Shown: positions 52,854 to 62,660, counted from the first letter of the stretch. The stretch: 64,000 nt of DNA from Pseudomonas veronii (GCF_001439695.1 NZ_JYLL01000025.1:1-64000); one strand, 5' to 3'. Notes: generated by a model from the sequence alone, not told the origin. Program-made: numbers and translations.

Positions 52854-53324
52854 ATGCACCACGACGAAAATCTGCTTCAACTGATCATTGATGATCTGGC
52901 GCCGACGCAACAATTGCTCGAGCTGCTCAAAGAAGAATCCCTGGCCCTGTATGGCCGGGATATGCCGCTGCTGGAAGAAATCCTGGCGCGCAAGCAGTCG
53001 CTGATTGTCCTGCTGGAACAGCACGGCAAGAAGCGTAGCCAGATTCTCGTCAGCCTCGGCCTACCGGCAGATCAAGACGGCCTCGCTCAGTTGGCCAGTC
53101 ATTCCTCGGTCGGCGATCAGTTGCTGGCCCAGAGCAAAGAACTCAATCAATTACTCACCCAGTGTCAGGAAGCCAACCTGCTCAACGGTCAGTCGATCCA
53201 GCTTCAGCAAGCCACGACCGCCAATCAGTTGCGCATACTCCATGGCGGCGAACCTCCGGCCCTGTATAACGCCCAAGGCTCTACCTCGCGCATGGTCAAG
53301 CCAAGCACCCGCAGCCAAGCCTGA
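52854..53324 (+). CDS. flgN: Flagellar export chaperone FlgN
   Basis: 156 aa, all-helical (LLQLIIDDLAPTQQLLELLKEESLALYGRDMPLLEEILARKQSLIVLLEQHGKKR), a FlgN fold that binds the hook-filament junction proteins FlgK and FlgL. It is 48 bp downstream of flgM, the normal pairing. Confidence 0.9.
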   Translation: MHHDENLLQLIIDDLAPTQQLLELLKEESLALYGRDMPLLEEILARKQSLIVLLEQHGKKRSQILVSLGLPADQDGLAQLASHSSVGDQLLAQSKELNQLLTQCQEANLLNGQSIQLQQATTANQLRILHGGEPPALYNAQGSTSRMVKPSTRSQA

Positions 53325-53420
53325 CGTCGGTTTAACGTGCGCCCTATCCAAGGCGTGCGACATACTGGCAAAATGATGGTTCTTGCGTGTAGTCGTATAT
53401 TGTCTGGAGATGGAAGAACC

Positions 53421-54170
53421 GTGTTCAACGCCCTTAATGCGGAAGAAGCTCCGCAGCCACCCAAGGTGTTCACCACGCCTCTGGAAATCGCTGGCACCTT
53501 GCGCATGCTGCAAGAAAGCCATGACCCGCTGATCATCACCTTCCATGAACGCAGCCAGCGCTTTCAAAGCTACCTGGTCGACGTCGACCGGGACAGCAAG
53601 ACCCTGGCCCTGGACGAAATGATCCCCCGCGATGGCGAACGCTACCTTGAGAATGGCGAACCCTTCCGCATCGAAGGCTTTCACGACGGCGTGCGCGTTG
53701 CCTGGGAAAGCAACGGCACCCTGAGCATCAGCGAAAAAGGCGGCCACCGTATCTACAGCGGCAACATGCCGGACGAAGTGGTCTACCATCAGCGCCGCAA
53801 TGCGTTCCGCGCCGCGCTGAAACTCGCGCAATTGGTGAATATCGAGTTGGGCGGCGAGAAACTCAAGGCGCCGGTCAGCGGCAAGCTGCTGGATATCTCC
53901 GCCACCGGCTGCAAATTGCGCTTTGAAGGCGATATTTCCGAGCGCCTGCAGTTGGGCCAGGTCTACGACCGTTTTATCGCCGCACTGCCCTTTGGCAGCA
54001 TGACCACCTCGGTCGAACTGCGTTACCTGCACTTCGAAGAGAAGATCAACACCACCTTCGCCGGCGTGCGCTTCCACAACATGAGCGGCCTGGTGCAGCG
54101 CCAGGTCGAGCGTTTTGTGTACCAGTTGCAACGCGAAGCACGACGCTTCGACAAAGACGACGATTTTTAA
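53421..54170 (+). CDS. ycgR: Flagellar brake protein YcgR (c-di-GMP-binding PilZ domain)
   Basis: 249 aa. N-terminal YcgR domain and C-terminal PilZ domain with QRRNAFRAAL (RxxxR) and DISATGCKLRF (D/NxSxxG), the complete c-di-GMP site. It slows motors when c-di-GMP rises. The GTG at 53421 (VFNALNAEE) has GGAAG upstream and fits the Pseudomonas family; earlier frame is rejected. It is placed after flgMN, as in P. aeruginosa PA3353. Confidence 0.92.
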   Translation: MFNALNAEEAPQPPKVFTTPLEIAGTLRMLQESHDPLIITFHERSQRFQSYLVDVDRDSKTLALDEMIPRDGERYLENGEPFRIEGFHDGVRVAWESNGTLSISEKGGHRIYSGNMPDEVVYHQRRNAFRAALKLAQLVNIELGGEKLKAPVSGKLLDISATGCKLRFEGDISERLQLGQVYDRFIAALPFGSMTTSVELRYLHFEEKINTTFAGVRFHNMSGLVQRQVERFVYQLQREARRFDKDDDF

Positions 54171-54186
54171 GCATTCAGATCGCGAT

Positions 54187-54227
54187 AAAAAACGGGCAGA
54201 CCCTTTGGGGATCTGCCCGTTTTTGCA
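54187..54227. terminator. Bidirectional terminator between ycgR and the MFS gene
   Basis: AAAAAACGGGCAGACCC and GGGGATCTGCCCGTTTTT form a stem with A and T runs on the two sides, between convergent genes. Confidence 0.92.
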
Positions 54228-54228
54228 T

Positions 54229-55614
54229 TCAGGGGCGCGCCCTGCTCAGGCCGTGGGGATGCTCATCCGGGCCCGGTGGTTCCGGCGGCCCTTCGAAGAG
54301 CGGCTCATCCGCCGATGATTCCGCGTCGGTTTCAGGCTCGGGCTCGACAACCGCCGTCTGCATCTGCTCCTGCACCATCTGCTCATCGACCCGCGGATCG
54401 AGGGCAGCCACCAGCGGCGAGCTGGACATGCTGTCAGGCATTGCCACGTGCTGCAGCGGTGCATCGTCGACCTGATGCAGGTTGGTCACCGCTTTAGGCC
54501 GGATACGCCACACCAGGATCAGCGCGCACAGGCTGAAAAACGCGTACAGCATCTGGCTGCCAAACAGCTTCATCACCACACCGGCCAGCAACGGCCCGAT
54601 ACTGGCGCCCACGCCATAGGTCACCAGCAGCATGGCCGTCAGCGATACCCGACGATCGCCTTCGACGTGGTCGTTGGAAAACGCCACGGCCAGCGGGTAC
54701 AGGCAGAACTGCACCAGCGAACACAGGAACCCGGCCACGAACAGCACTTCCAGCGGCACCTTGCTCAGGATCGCCAACGGCAATGCCGCCACCGCCAGGC
54801 ACAGGGCGAAGCAGCGAATCAACAGTGCGCGATCGTAACGGTCCGACAGCCAGCCCAACGGCCACTGCACCACCAACCCGGCAAAAATGCAGCTACCCAT
54901 GAAGAGACCGACCTGCTCGGTACTCAGCCCCTGCTGGGACGCATAGAGCGGCGCCAAACCGTAGAACGAACCAACGATCAACCCCGCCCCCAGCACCGTG
55001 CTCAACGACTGCGGCACGCGCTGGATAAAGAAGCGTGGCTCCATCGGCGCCGGACGCAGGGGCGCCGGGTGAATGCGCCGGGTCATCGCCACCGGCACCA
55101 GGCACAGGGCAAAGCACAGCGCGACCAGCATCAGCAACTCGGGGCCGAGCTGGGGATGCATCACCAGGATCAACTGCCCCAGCACCAGGCCAAGGTAGGA
55201 CGCAATCATATAGCCGCTGAACACTACGCCACGCTGCTTGGCGTCCGCCTGCTCGTTAAGCCAGCTTTCGATGACCATGTACTGGCACATCATCCCCAGG
55301 CCCACGATGACCCGCAGGACGATCCAGGCCGGCAGCCAGTCGATCAGGCCATGGCCCAACACCGCCGCGCCGACGATCCCGGCACAGGTGGCATACGCGC
55401 GGATATGCCCGACCCGGGCGATCAGGCGGTGGCCGATCTTGCCGCCCAGTACCAGGCCGGAATAGTTGGCCGCCATCAGCGCACCGACCCACAGGCTGTC
55501 GACGTTGTCGGCCGCCAGGCGCAAGGCCAGGTACGTACTGAGCAGGCCGGAGCCGATCAGCATCATCAAGGAGGCGAAATAAAGGGCTCGAAAAGATTTC
55601 CAGATCTGGCGCAT
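54229..55614 (-). CDS. MFS transporter (YcaD/YfkF-type)
   Basis: 461 aa with about 12 membrane helices. SFRALYFASLMMLIGSGLLSTYLALRL begins the protein and VLGGKIGHRLIARVGHIRAYATC matches MFS motif A. The C-terminal 80 residues are hydrophilic, acidic and proline-rich, beyond the last helix. Substrate unknown. It lies convergent with ycgR and divergent from gcd with a long gap. Confidence 0.86.
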   Translation of the reverse strand: MRQIWKSFRALYFASLMMLIGSGLLSTYLALRLAADNVDSLWVGALMAANYSGLVLGGKIGHRLIARVGHIRAYATCAGIVGAAVLGHGLIDWLPAWIVLRVIVGLGMMCQYMVIESWLNEQADAKQRGVVFSGYMIASYLGLVLGQLILVMHPQLGPELLMLVALCFALCLVPVAMTRRIHPAPLRPAPMEPRFFIQRVPQSLSTVLGAGLIVGSFYGLAPLYASQQGLSTEQVGLFMGSCIFAGLVVQWPLGWLSDRYDRALLIRCFALCLAVAALPLAILSKVPLEVLFVAGFLCSLVQFCLYPLAVAFSNDHVEGDRRVSLTAMLLVTYGVGASIGPLLAGVVMKLFGSQMLYAFFSLCALILVWRIRPKAVTNLHQVDDAPLQHVAMPDSMSSSPLVAALDPRVDEQMVQEQMQTAVVEPEPETDAESSADEPLFEGPPEPPGPDEHPHGLSRARP

Positions 55615-56480
55615 CGGCGTTCCGAGCGGCTCCTTGCAGTGAGGGTCAGGGCTACCGGCATGATAGTCCCGGGGGTCGGGTCCGGACAGGCACCAGGCGC
55701 TGTTTCCGGGGAATATTTTGTGTGAAAACGATGGACTACAGCTCAGACGCTACCGGGTGACACACAAGGTACAAGGTTGCGCGAAATACTCGCCGCACCA
55801 CCTGTGAACCTCGATCACACGCAAGGTTCGACCGAGTGTTGAAAAGACCGAGCACGCCCCAAAAGCCCCCCGCCACGCCTGCACATGATTACCCGCACGC
55901 CGGCGTCGCCGATGCGTATCGCCGCGAATTGTTACTGTTTTATCAACATTGTTTTCCAGTCTTATGGATTTATCCAAAAAACCAGCGCTATAGACTGGTC
56001 TACGCGTTAATCCACCGCGATTAACCAGCGAATCAGTCGGAGTAAAGCATGTAACCCGAACAAGGCCGACAGAGCCTTCGGAACGATTCACTCGCGACTG
56101 AGCACGTGGACAGTCGTCAAGCGGGCGTAATACAGCCGCCAACGTTTTCGTTATCCCTCCTGCCGAAACTCAATCAGCCTCTATTAAGCATCCCGTTCGT
56201 TATCGAACGGCGCTTTCAACGTGGAGGGCTGGGGCGAAAGAGTGTCGGCATCCAGACCAGGAATACGGGGATGGCCAATTATTACGCTGATTTCCAAAGC
56301 TCGCTTGCCGTCGGCAAGCCAGCCTATCGGGATCATGGAAGAACCGCACCCGGCCAACTAAAGGCCGAACTCAATATTCGGCCAAGTTGTTGGTAAATAG
56401 CGCAAGCCGTTACGTATTTCCCCAACTGAGCATATACAAATATGACAGACGATCATCGATCTCACTCTGGAAGATCCTCA
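55615..56480. other. Long intergenic region upstream of gcd
   Basis: 866 bp. Short frames occur on both strands (for example 55836-56024 and 56106-56396 plus, 55750-56142 minus) but none has family resemblance, a ribosome-binding site or convincing codon use. A 17-bp inverted repeat GCTTGCC-GTC-GGCAAGC (56303-56319) could be an operator for gcd. Confidence 0.55.
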
Positions 56481-58877
56481 ATGAGCACTATTGCAAGGGG
56501 ACTGTTTTCCCTGCTTGTTTTTGCCGTGGCACTGGCGTTGATTTATGGCGGATTCAAGCTGGTAGCACTCGACGGGTCGAGTTATTACTTGCTGGCTGGC
56601 CTCGCCTATCTGTTGTTGGCGGCACTGTTTGTCTTGCGTAAACCTATCGGCATCGCCCTCTCCGTCGTCGTATTCCTCGCCACCTGTGTGTGGGCGTTCT
56701 ACGAAGTGGGTCAGCTCAGCTACTGGCAACTGCTGCCGCGCCTGGTGGTGCCGGCGATCATCCTGACCCTCAGCTTGTGGGTCGGTGCCGCATTCCCGGA
56801 AACAGCCTTGAGCACCCGGCGCACGGCGAACCGATTCGGCTTCGCCGTATTCCTGGCCTTGATCGCCACCTTCATTGCGGCGTTCTACCCGCACGGCGGG
56901 ATCTCGAACCCTGCGGCCGCGACTGACTCGAGCAAGGCCACGAGCCCCGCCAGCGCACCTGAAAACTGGGAGTTCTTCGGGCGCAATGCGTCAGGGACGC
57001 GGTTTGCGCCTTACACGCAGATCACGCCGGGAAACGTCAAGGACCTGCAAGTAGCCTGGACCTACCGAACCGGACGCAGGACCACCGGCGCCGGCGCTGG
57101 CGTTGATGAAAACACCCCGCTGCAGATCGGCAACGTGCTGTATTCGTGTACCCCGGAAAACCTGATCACCGCGCTGGATGGCGATACGGGCAAGGCGATC
57201 TGGACGTTCGACCCTCACGCCAAAAGCGAAGAGCATGTGACGTGCCGTGGCGTGGGCTATTACGACATCGATAAAGACGACAGCCTGAGCGCGGCGGTCA
57301 AGGCCTCGTATACCGATCAGCAGCAATGTCGCCAGCGTATTCTGGTGTCGTCGGTGGATGCCCGCCTGTTTGCACTTGACGCGCACACCGGCGCCTTGTG
57401 CCAGAGTTTTGGTGACAACGGTTACGTCGATCTCAAGAAAGGCATGGGCCCGACCGAGAACAGCAAGCGCTACCACCCGACCTCCCTGCCTGTGGTCATG
57501 GGCCACCTCACGGTGGTGGGTGGTTGGGTACGCGATATTGTGGCAGGCGAACCTTCCGGCGCCGTGCGCGCCTTCGACGTGCTGAGCGGTGCGCTGGTGT
57601 GGGCATGGGACGTCGGCGCGCCCGAAGGCACCGACCCGACCGCGGCCGATCACCAGTTCACGCTGGAAACACCTAACGTATGGACGATCCCGACCTACGA
57701 TAAAGAGCTGAACCTGGTCTACTTGCCGACCGGCAATGGCCCGCCCGACTATTGGGGCGGTGATCGCAACGCAGTCAAAGAAAAATTTGGTTCGGCCGTC
57801 GTGGCAGTCGATGCCTCGACCGGCAAAGCCAAATGGGTCTACCAGCTCATTCACCATGATGTATGGGATTACGATCTGCCATCGCAGCCGGTTCTCTATG
57901 ACATCAAGAATGCCCAAGGCGTGAAAACCCCGGTCTTGATCCAGACCACCAAGACCGGCCAGATTTTTGTGCTGGATCGTCGTACTGGCCAGCCGGTCAC
58001 CGAGGTGCAGGAGCGTGCCGTTCCGACTTCTCCTGCGGCAGAAGGCGAACACTTGTCGCCGACGCAACCGTACTCGGCCGGCATGCCGGTGATCGGGGCC
58101 GACCCTCTGACTGAAAAGTCGATGTGGGGCGTGTCGACATTCGACCAACTGTATTGCCGGATCATGTTCAAAGACTCGGTTTACGCGGGGCCGTTTACGC
58201 CGCCAACCGAAAAGCCGTACATCGAATGGCCTGGCTTGCTGGGCGGGATGAACTGGGGTGGCATCTCCATCGATGAGAACACCGGCACGATGTTCGTCAA
58301 CGACATGCGGATGCCGCTGCGGATGTCATTGGTGACCAAGGAAGAAACCAAGAAGTTCAAGGTGTCGACCGATGAAGTGCCGGGTTTCATGGGCACCATT
58401 CGCCCGCAAGTCGCGGGTATCTATGGCGGCGTGAAAATCGACATTCTCCAGTCGCCACTGGGCGTGCCGTGCAACTCCCCGCCCTTCGGCAGCATGAGTG
58501 CGATTGATCTCAATACGCAGAAACTGCTCTGGCAGGTTCCCATGGGCACCGTGCAGGACACCGGCCCGCTGGGGATCAAGACACACCTGCAGATTCCGCT
58601 GGGCATGCCGACGCTCGGCGGTCCGACGTCGACAGCCTCTGGCCTGGTGTTCTTTGCGGGCACCCAGGACTACTACCTGCGCGCGCTCGATTCGGCCACC
58701 GGCAAAGAAGTCTGGAAAGCCCGCCTGCCGGTTGGCGCAGTTGCCGCCCCACTGATCTATCAGTCGCCCACCACCGGGAAGCAGTACGTGGTCATCTCCG
58801 CCGGCGGCATGAGCCATTCGCCTGACGTCGGTGATTACATCATTGCTTATGCATTGCCGGACAACATCAAGCCGTAA
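56481..58877 (+). CDS. gcd: Membrane-bound PQQ-dependent glucose dehydrogenase
   Basis: 798 aa. About five N-terminal transmembrane helices (residues 1-150) anchor a periplasmic eight-bladed quinoprotein domain. It begins WEFFGRNASGTRFAPYTQITPGNVKDLQVAWTYRTG and contains W-motif repeats such as LVWAWDV, AKWVYQLIHHDVWDYDLPSQPVLYDI, and CxVS-type blades. It oxidises glucose to gluconate and feeds electrons to ubiquinone. ATG at 56481 has GGAAG upstream; an earlier ATG at 56442 is less likely. Confidence 0.93.
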   Translation: MSTIARGLFSLLVFAVALALIYGGFKLVALDGSSYYLLAGLAYLLLAALFVLRKPIGIALSVVVFLATCVWAFYEVGQLSYWQLLPRLVVPAIILTLSLWVGAAFPETALSTRRTANRFGFAVFLALIATFIAAFYPHGGISNPAAATDSSKATSPASAPENWEFFGRNASGTRFAPYTQITPGNVKDLQVAWTYRTGRRTTGAGAGVDENTPLQIGNVLYSCTPENLITALDGDTGKAIWTFDPHAKSEEHVTCRGVGYYDIDKDDSLSAAVKASYTDQQQCRQRILVSSVDARLFALDAHTGALCQSFGDNGYVDLKKGMGPTENSKRYHPTSLPVVMGHLTVVGGWVRDIVAGEPSGAVRAFDVLSGALVWAWDVGAPEGTDPTAADHQFTLETPNVWTIPTYDKELNLVYLPTGNGPPDYWGGDRNAVKEKFGSAVVAVDASTGKAKWVYQLIHHDVWDYDLPSQPVLYDIKNAQGVKTPVLIQTTKTGQIFVLDRRTGQPVTEVQERAVPTSPAAEGEHLSPTQPYSAGMPVIGADPLTEKSMWGVSTFDQLYCRIMFKDSVYAGPFTPPTEKPYIEWPGLLGGMNWGGISIDENTGTMFVNDMRMPLRMSLVTKEETKKFKVSTDEVPGFMGTIRPQVAGIYGGVKIDILQSPLGVPCNSPPFGSMSAIDLNTQKLLWQVPMGTVQDTGPLGIKTHLQIPLGMPTLGGPTSTASGLVFFAGTQDYYLRALDSATGKEVWKARLPVGAVAAPLIYQSPTTGKQYVVISAGGMSHSPDVGDYIIAYALPDNIKP

Positions 58878-58899
58878 TGCGTTAGTTGCCACTGCATGA

Positions 58900-58931
58900 A
58901 AATAACCCCCGTTTACGGGGGTTATTTTTCC
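58900..58931 (+). terminator. Terminator between gcd and oprB
   Basis: AAAATAACCCCCGT and ACGGGGGTTATTTTT form a strong stem with a T-run, 23 bp after the gcd stop. Confidence 0.92.
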
Positions 58932-59015
58932 AAGTCACAAAAGAACGGTGCAACCGATAAACAACGCGGGCCGTTGAGCTATTCCCCCACTTTCTCTGTA
59001 ACGGAGCACATCCAA

Positions 59016-60302
59016 ATGCTTTTTTCTTTCCGCGCCATGCTGACCAGCAGCCTGTGCAGCGGTTTGTCCCTATGCCTTTTCGCCCCATCCCCGGCACTGG
59101 CCGACGATCTGATGAACCGCTCTACACTCACTGGCGACTGGGGCGGTGAACGCCAAAAGTTGACCGACAAGGGCATCAAACTGACCGGTGACTACAGTTC
59201 CGAAACGATTTCCAACTTGCATGGCGGGATCAAGCGCGGCACCCGCTATTCGCAACAAATACGCATAGGCGCCCAGTTTGATCTGAGTAAGTTGCTCGAC
59301 AGCCCCGATGCGGGACGCGTGCAACTGCTGGTTAACGACCGTCGCGGCCACAGCGCCACGGAAGATTTGCTTGGAAACCGCCTGTCGTCCCAAGAAAACT
59401 ATGGCGGCGAATACACCCGGCTGACCGAGTTCAGTTATCAACGCAACCTGTTTTCGCCGGACCTCTCCACCAAACTCGGCTTCATGGTGATGGGCACCGA
59501 TTTCGGTGGTATGCCCATCTTGAGCAACTTTGTGAGCGCCGGTTTTTGTGCACACCCACTGACCATGTCGAGCGGCAGTGGCTGGGGCAACTACCCGACA
59601 GCACATTGGGGCGGCGAGCTGCGTTACGATGTCAACCCGTCGCTGACGCTGCAAACCGCCGTATTCCAAGTCAACCCGGAATACAACACGCGCTCGTCCA
59701 AAGCGTTCTCCATGCCCAGCAACGGCACTACGGGAGCGATTTTGCCACTGGAGGCGGTCTTCAATAACAACGCCTTCCTGAACGGCCAATACAAAGTCGG
59801 TTGGTACTACGACACCTCCAACGCCCCCAAGATCGGCAGTACGCAAAAGAGCGAAAACCGTACCGGCGCCTATGTGTTGATTGACCAAGCCATCTGGCGG
59901 GATGAGCAAGACCCGCAAAGCGTACTACGCCTCTTCGGCCAAGCGGCCAGCAGCAACGCGGCGACCTCGCCGATGCGCCGCTGGTACTCGGTGGGCCTGG
60001 TCAAACAAAAGCCTTTCGCGAGCCGCCCGAACGACTCCATCTCTTTTGGCTATGGGCGCGCCGTGCTCAACTCGCGCACACGGGATGTGCAAGAAGCCAA
60101 GGCGACCAACCTCGAAGACGCCGAAATGATCGCCAACCTCGACAACGGCGAGCAGATGCTTGAGCTCAACTACGGCGCACAGGTCACACCTTGGCTGCTA
60201 CTACGCCCCGATCTGCAGTACTACATCGAGCCCGGCGCGTTCTCCGGCAAAAAGCGTGACAACGCGCTGGCGGCGGGGTTACAGGTCAAGGCGACGTTTT
60301 AA
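59016..60302 (+). CDS. Carbohydrate-selective porin OprB family protein
   Basis: 428 aa. A signal peptide of about 30 residues (LFAPSPALA) precedes DLMNRSTLTGDWGGERQKLTDKGIKLTGDY, the OprB family start. The rest has alternating beta-strand pattern of a 16-stranded barrel and ends in ALAAGLQVKATF, with a C-terminal aromatic as in outer-membrane proteins. In P. aeruginosa a glucose-sensitive porin gene (PA2291) also follows gcd, so this is probably the channel that brings glucose to the dehydrogenase. Confidence 0.9.
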   Translation: MLFSFRAMLTSSLCSGLSLCLFAPSPALADDLMNRSTLTGDWGGERQKLTDKGIKLTGDYSSETISNLHGGIKRGTRYSQQIRIGAQFDLSKLLDSPDAGRVQLLVNDRRGHSATEDLLGNRLSSQENYGGEYTRLTEFSYQRNLFSPDLSTKLGFMVMGTDFGGMPILSNFVSAGFCAHPLTMSSGSGWGNYPTAHWGGELRYDVNPSLTLQTAVFQVNPEYNTRSSKAFSMPSNGTTGAILPLEAVFNNNAFLNGQYKVGWYYDTSNAPKIGSTQKSENRTGAYVLIDQAIWRDEQDPQSVLRLFGQAASSNAATSPMRRWYSVGLVKQKPFASRPNDSISFGYGRAVLNSRTRDVQEAKATNLEDAEMIANLDNGEQMLELNYGAQVTPWLLLRPDLQYYIEPGAFSGKKRDNALAAGLQVKATF

Positions 60303-60581
60303 CAACGTCGTTTGCACAGGGGGCATCCATTCGGTGCCCTTTCGCAATCGCACACGCGGTCGGATATCTCAGCTTGTAGCGCAATCAATACGTGCTCAAG
60401 CGCTACGCGGGCCGACTGTCCGACCTTCTCCGGCGCTCCCCGCCCGACCCAAGCTCCGCCTTTAGCCCCCGACTTACCCATCGACCTCTCCTGCCAGTGA
60501 CGAATTCAGATCAGCGTCGGTATACACTTATTATTTTTATATACTATAATTTAACCAACTGAACAATTAGTGATCAATCGT

Positions 60582-60896
60582 ATGCTCGAATCAGATCTCC
60601 AGCGGCTTCACGCCAACGCCGATGCTGCCAGCCAATTCCTCAAGGCTCTGGCCAATCCGGATCGCTTGATCCTGCTCTGCCAGCTATCCCAAGGCGAGCG
60701 CAATGTCGGCGATCTGGAGTCGCTGCTCGGGATACAACAACCGACGCTTTCTCAGCAGTTGGCGGTGCTGCGCCGCGAAGGCCTGGTGGATACGCGCCGA
60801 GAAGGAAAGCAGGTGTTCTATCGCATCTGCAGCCCGGCGGCATTGGCAGTCATTCAAACCTTGTATCAACAATTTTGCGCTGGAGAAGCCTCATGA
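60582..60896 (+). CDS. ArsR family repressor, BigR/YgaV-like
   Basis: 104 aa winged-helix protein. The recognition region is LGIQQPTLSQQLAVLRREGLVDTRREGKQVFYRI. Cys33 (LILLCQL) and Cys99 (QFCAGEAS) lie where the persulfide-sensing pair of BigR and YgaV does, with no metal-binding CVC motif. The ATG at 60582 is used; a GTG at 60570 would add four residues. It starts an operon with sulfur transporter halves, so control by sulfide or persulfide is likely. The ATGA overlap links it to the next gene. Confidence 0.84.
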   Translation: MLESDLQRLHANADAASQFLKALANPDRLILLCQLSQGERNVGDLESLLGIQQPTLSQQLAVLRREGLVDTRREGKQVFYRICSPAALAVIQTLYQQFCAGEAS

Positions 60897-61333
60897 ATAT
60901 CGACTGGCTCAACTTCACTCCCTGGTCATCCCTTGCAGGCGGCGCATTGATTGGCCTGGCGGCCAGCCTTTTCGTCGTCGCCAACGGGCGTATCGCCGGC
61001 ATCAGCGGTTTGATCGGCAGTCTTTTACAACGGAGCAGCGAAGGTGCGGGTGAGAAAGCGCTGTTTCTCCTCGGCCTGCTCGTCGCGCCGCTTCTATGGG
61101 GCTTGTTCGCCGCACTGCCGCCGATTGAATTCAAGAGTGGCGGGGTCGGGCTGATCGTCGCCGGTGTATTGGTGGGTATCGGTACACGCTACGGTTCAGG
61201 TTGCACCAGCGGCCACGGCGTGTGCGGCATATCGCGCCTTTCGCCGCGATCGATGGTCGCCACTGCCTGCTTTATGTTCAGCGGTTTCCTTAGCGTATTT
61301 GTCCTGCGTCATCTGCTGGGAGCCTGGATATGA
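60893..61333 (+). CDS. YeeE/YedE family protein, first half (PmpA-like)
   Basis: 146 aa with four or five membrane helices. It contains GTRYGSGCTSGHGVCGISRLSPRS, the Cys-bearing YeeE/YedE motif associated with thiosulfate or persulfide sulfur passage. It is half the length of fused E. coli YeeE; the partner half is the next gene. ATGA overlaps join it to both neighbours. Confidence 0.86.
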   Translation: MNIDWLNFTPWSSLAGGALIGLAASLFVVANGRIAGISGLIGSLLQRSSEGAGEKALFLLGLLVAPLLWGLFAALPPIEFKSGGVGLIVAGVLVGIGTRYGSGCTSGHGVCGISRLSPRSMVATACFMFSGFLSVFVLRHLLGAWI

Positions 61334-61749
61334 ACAAACTGACCGCATTCATTGCTGGCCTGCTGTTTGGCCTGGGACTGCTGCTGGCAGGCATGGCCAA
61401 CCCGAGCAAAGTATTGGCTTTCCTGGATCTGGCCGGTGCCTGGGACCCTTCCCTCGCGCTGGTCATGATCGGGGCGATTGGCGTCGCCATTGGCCCGCTG
61501 ACCTGGGCGCGCCACCAATCCCGCTCGCTGCTGGGAAAGCCAATGCAACTGCCGACCAAGCGTGAGTTGGACCCGCGCCTGATCGGCGGCAGCCTGCTGT
61601 TCGGCATCGGCTGGGGAATAGCGGGCATCTGTCCAGGCCCTGCGGTGGCAATTCTGCTGACAGGACGCTGGCAAGCAATCGTGTTCATGTTGGCCATGCT
61701 GGCCGGCATGTTGTTGTTTACTGCGCTGGAGACCCGGCGCAACCACTGA
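61330..61749 (+). CDS. YeeE/YedE family protein, second half (PmpB-like)
   Basis: 139 aa. Membrane helices with FGLGLLLAGMANPSKVLAFLDLAGAWDPSLALVM and FGIGWGIAGICPGPAVAILLTG, the C-terminal Cys-containing half of the YeeE fold. With the preceding gene it should form one sulfur-compound transporter. Confidence 0.86.
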   Translation: MNKLTAFIAGLLFGLGLLLAGMANPSKVLAFLDLAGAWDPSLALVMIGAIGVAIGPLTWARHQSRSLLGKPMQLPTKRELDPRLIGGSLLFGIGWGIAGICPGPAVAILLTGRWQAIVFMLAMLAGMLLFTALETRRNH

Positions 61750-61762
61750 TCGGGAGATCGTC

Positions 61763-61951
61763 ATGAAAGCGAACCTTGGAACCATTGACCGTAGCCTGCG
61801 CATTGTCGTCGGCCTGGTTCTCATTGGCCTCAGTCTGTCGGGCGTGATCGGCTGGTGGGGTTGGATCGGCTTAGTGCCACTGGCTACCGGTATTTTCCGT
61901 TTCTGCCCTTTGTACAGGTTGCTGGGCATCCAAACCTGTAACCGTTGCTGA
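61763..61951 (+). CDS. DUF2892 family small membrane protein (YgaP-type transmembrane domain)
   Basis: 62 aa. Two hydrophobic helices and the ending CPLYRLLGIQTC, as in the membrane domain of YgaP and other DUF2892 proteins. E. coli YgaP carries a rhodanese domain in front, which is absent here. It lies 13 bp behind the transporter halves and belongs to the same operon. Confidence 0.82.
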   Translation: MKANLGTIDRSLRIVVGLVLIGLSLSGVIGWWGWIGLVPLATGIFRFCPLYRLLGIQTCNRC

Positions 61952-62151
61952 GCAAAAACCCCATAGCGTTCACGTGCACGAGGGCATTGGCGCAGCCGAT
62001 TTTGTGGCTATGCGCCAAGCACGGGACGCTACGCTGGGCATATGTGCGTTGATCCCAACAGCTGGATCTATCAACGGACACGTCGAGTGGTTTTGTTTAA
62101 AGCTATTCTGCGTGGCGTCGTTTCAAAAGCTGTGTGAACAAGGAAATCTCA

Positions 62152-62517
62152 ATGTCCGACCTGAACGATCCGCGTGTGTTCTTTGCCGCCGAGCGCACGT
62201 TGCTGGCATGGAACCGAACCAGCCTTTCGCTGATGGCATTTGGCTTTGTGATTGAACGATCCGGGCTACTGCTCCAGATGCTGAAACCGGACGCTCCGGG
62301 CTCTCCCGGAAAACATTTTTCGTTCTGGATCGGGCTGGCCTTTCTGATGCTGGGCTCCTGGGTTGCCTGCTGGTCATCCTGGCAATACAAAAAGGTGGTC
62401 AAGACCCTCAAACCCGTTGAGATCCCCCTTGGCTACAGCGTCAATACCGGCCCTGGCATTAATGTCATTACTGCAATTCTTGGCGTTTTGCTCATGGCCT
62501 ATTTGTTCATGATGTGA
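62152..62517 (+). CDS. YidH family protein (DUF202)
   Basis: 121 aa, three membrane helices. The N-terminus DPRVFFAAERTLLAWNRTSLSLMAFGFVIER is the DUF202 signature. Start ATG at 62152 with AAGGA 8 nt upstream. Function unknown. It is separated from the sulfur operon by 200 bp. Confidence 0.85.
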   Translation: MSDLNDPRVFFAAERTLLAWNRTSLSLMAFGFVIERSGLLLQMLKPDAPGSPGKHFSFWIGLAFLMLGSWVACWSSWQYKKVVKTLKPVEIPLGYSVNTGPGINVITAILGVLLMAYLFMM

Positions 62518-62660
62518 GCAAGACTGGCCTGCATGACTTCACTCGACCTCCTCGATGGGCGGTAGATGGGTGCAGTCGAGCATCTCTCGACGAGCAAACG
62601 AACGAGTGTAACCCTGGCTCACCGTTGGACCCTGATTAAGTGAGTCGCCCATTCAAAAAC

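Noticed and set aside
54448..55725. 425-codon plus-strand frame opposite the MFS gene
   Set aside because: It is Gln/His/Arg-rich and mirrors a membrane protein; no ribosome-binding site.
55750..56396. Small frames before gcd (130, 62 and 96 codons)
   Set aside because: They lack ribosome-binding sites and known motifs and overlap low-bias sequence; treated as non-coding.
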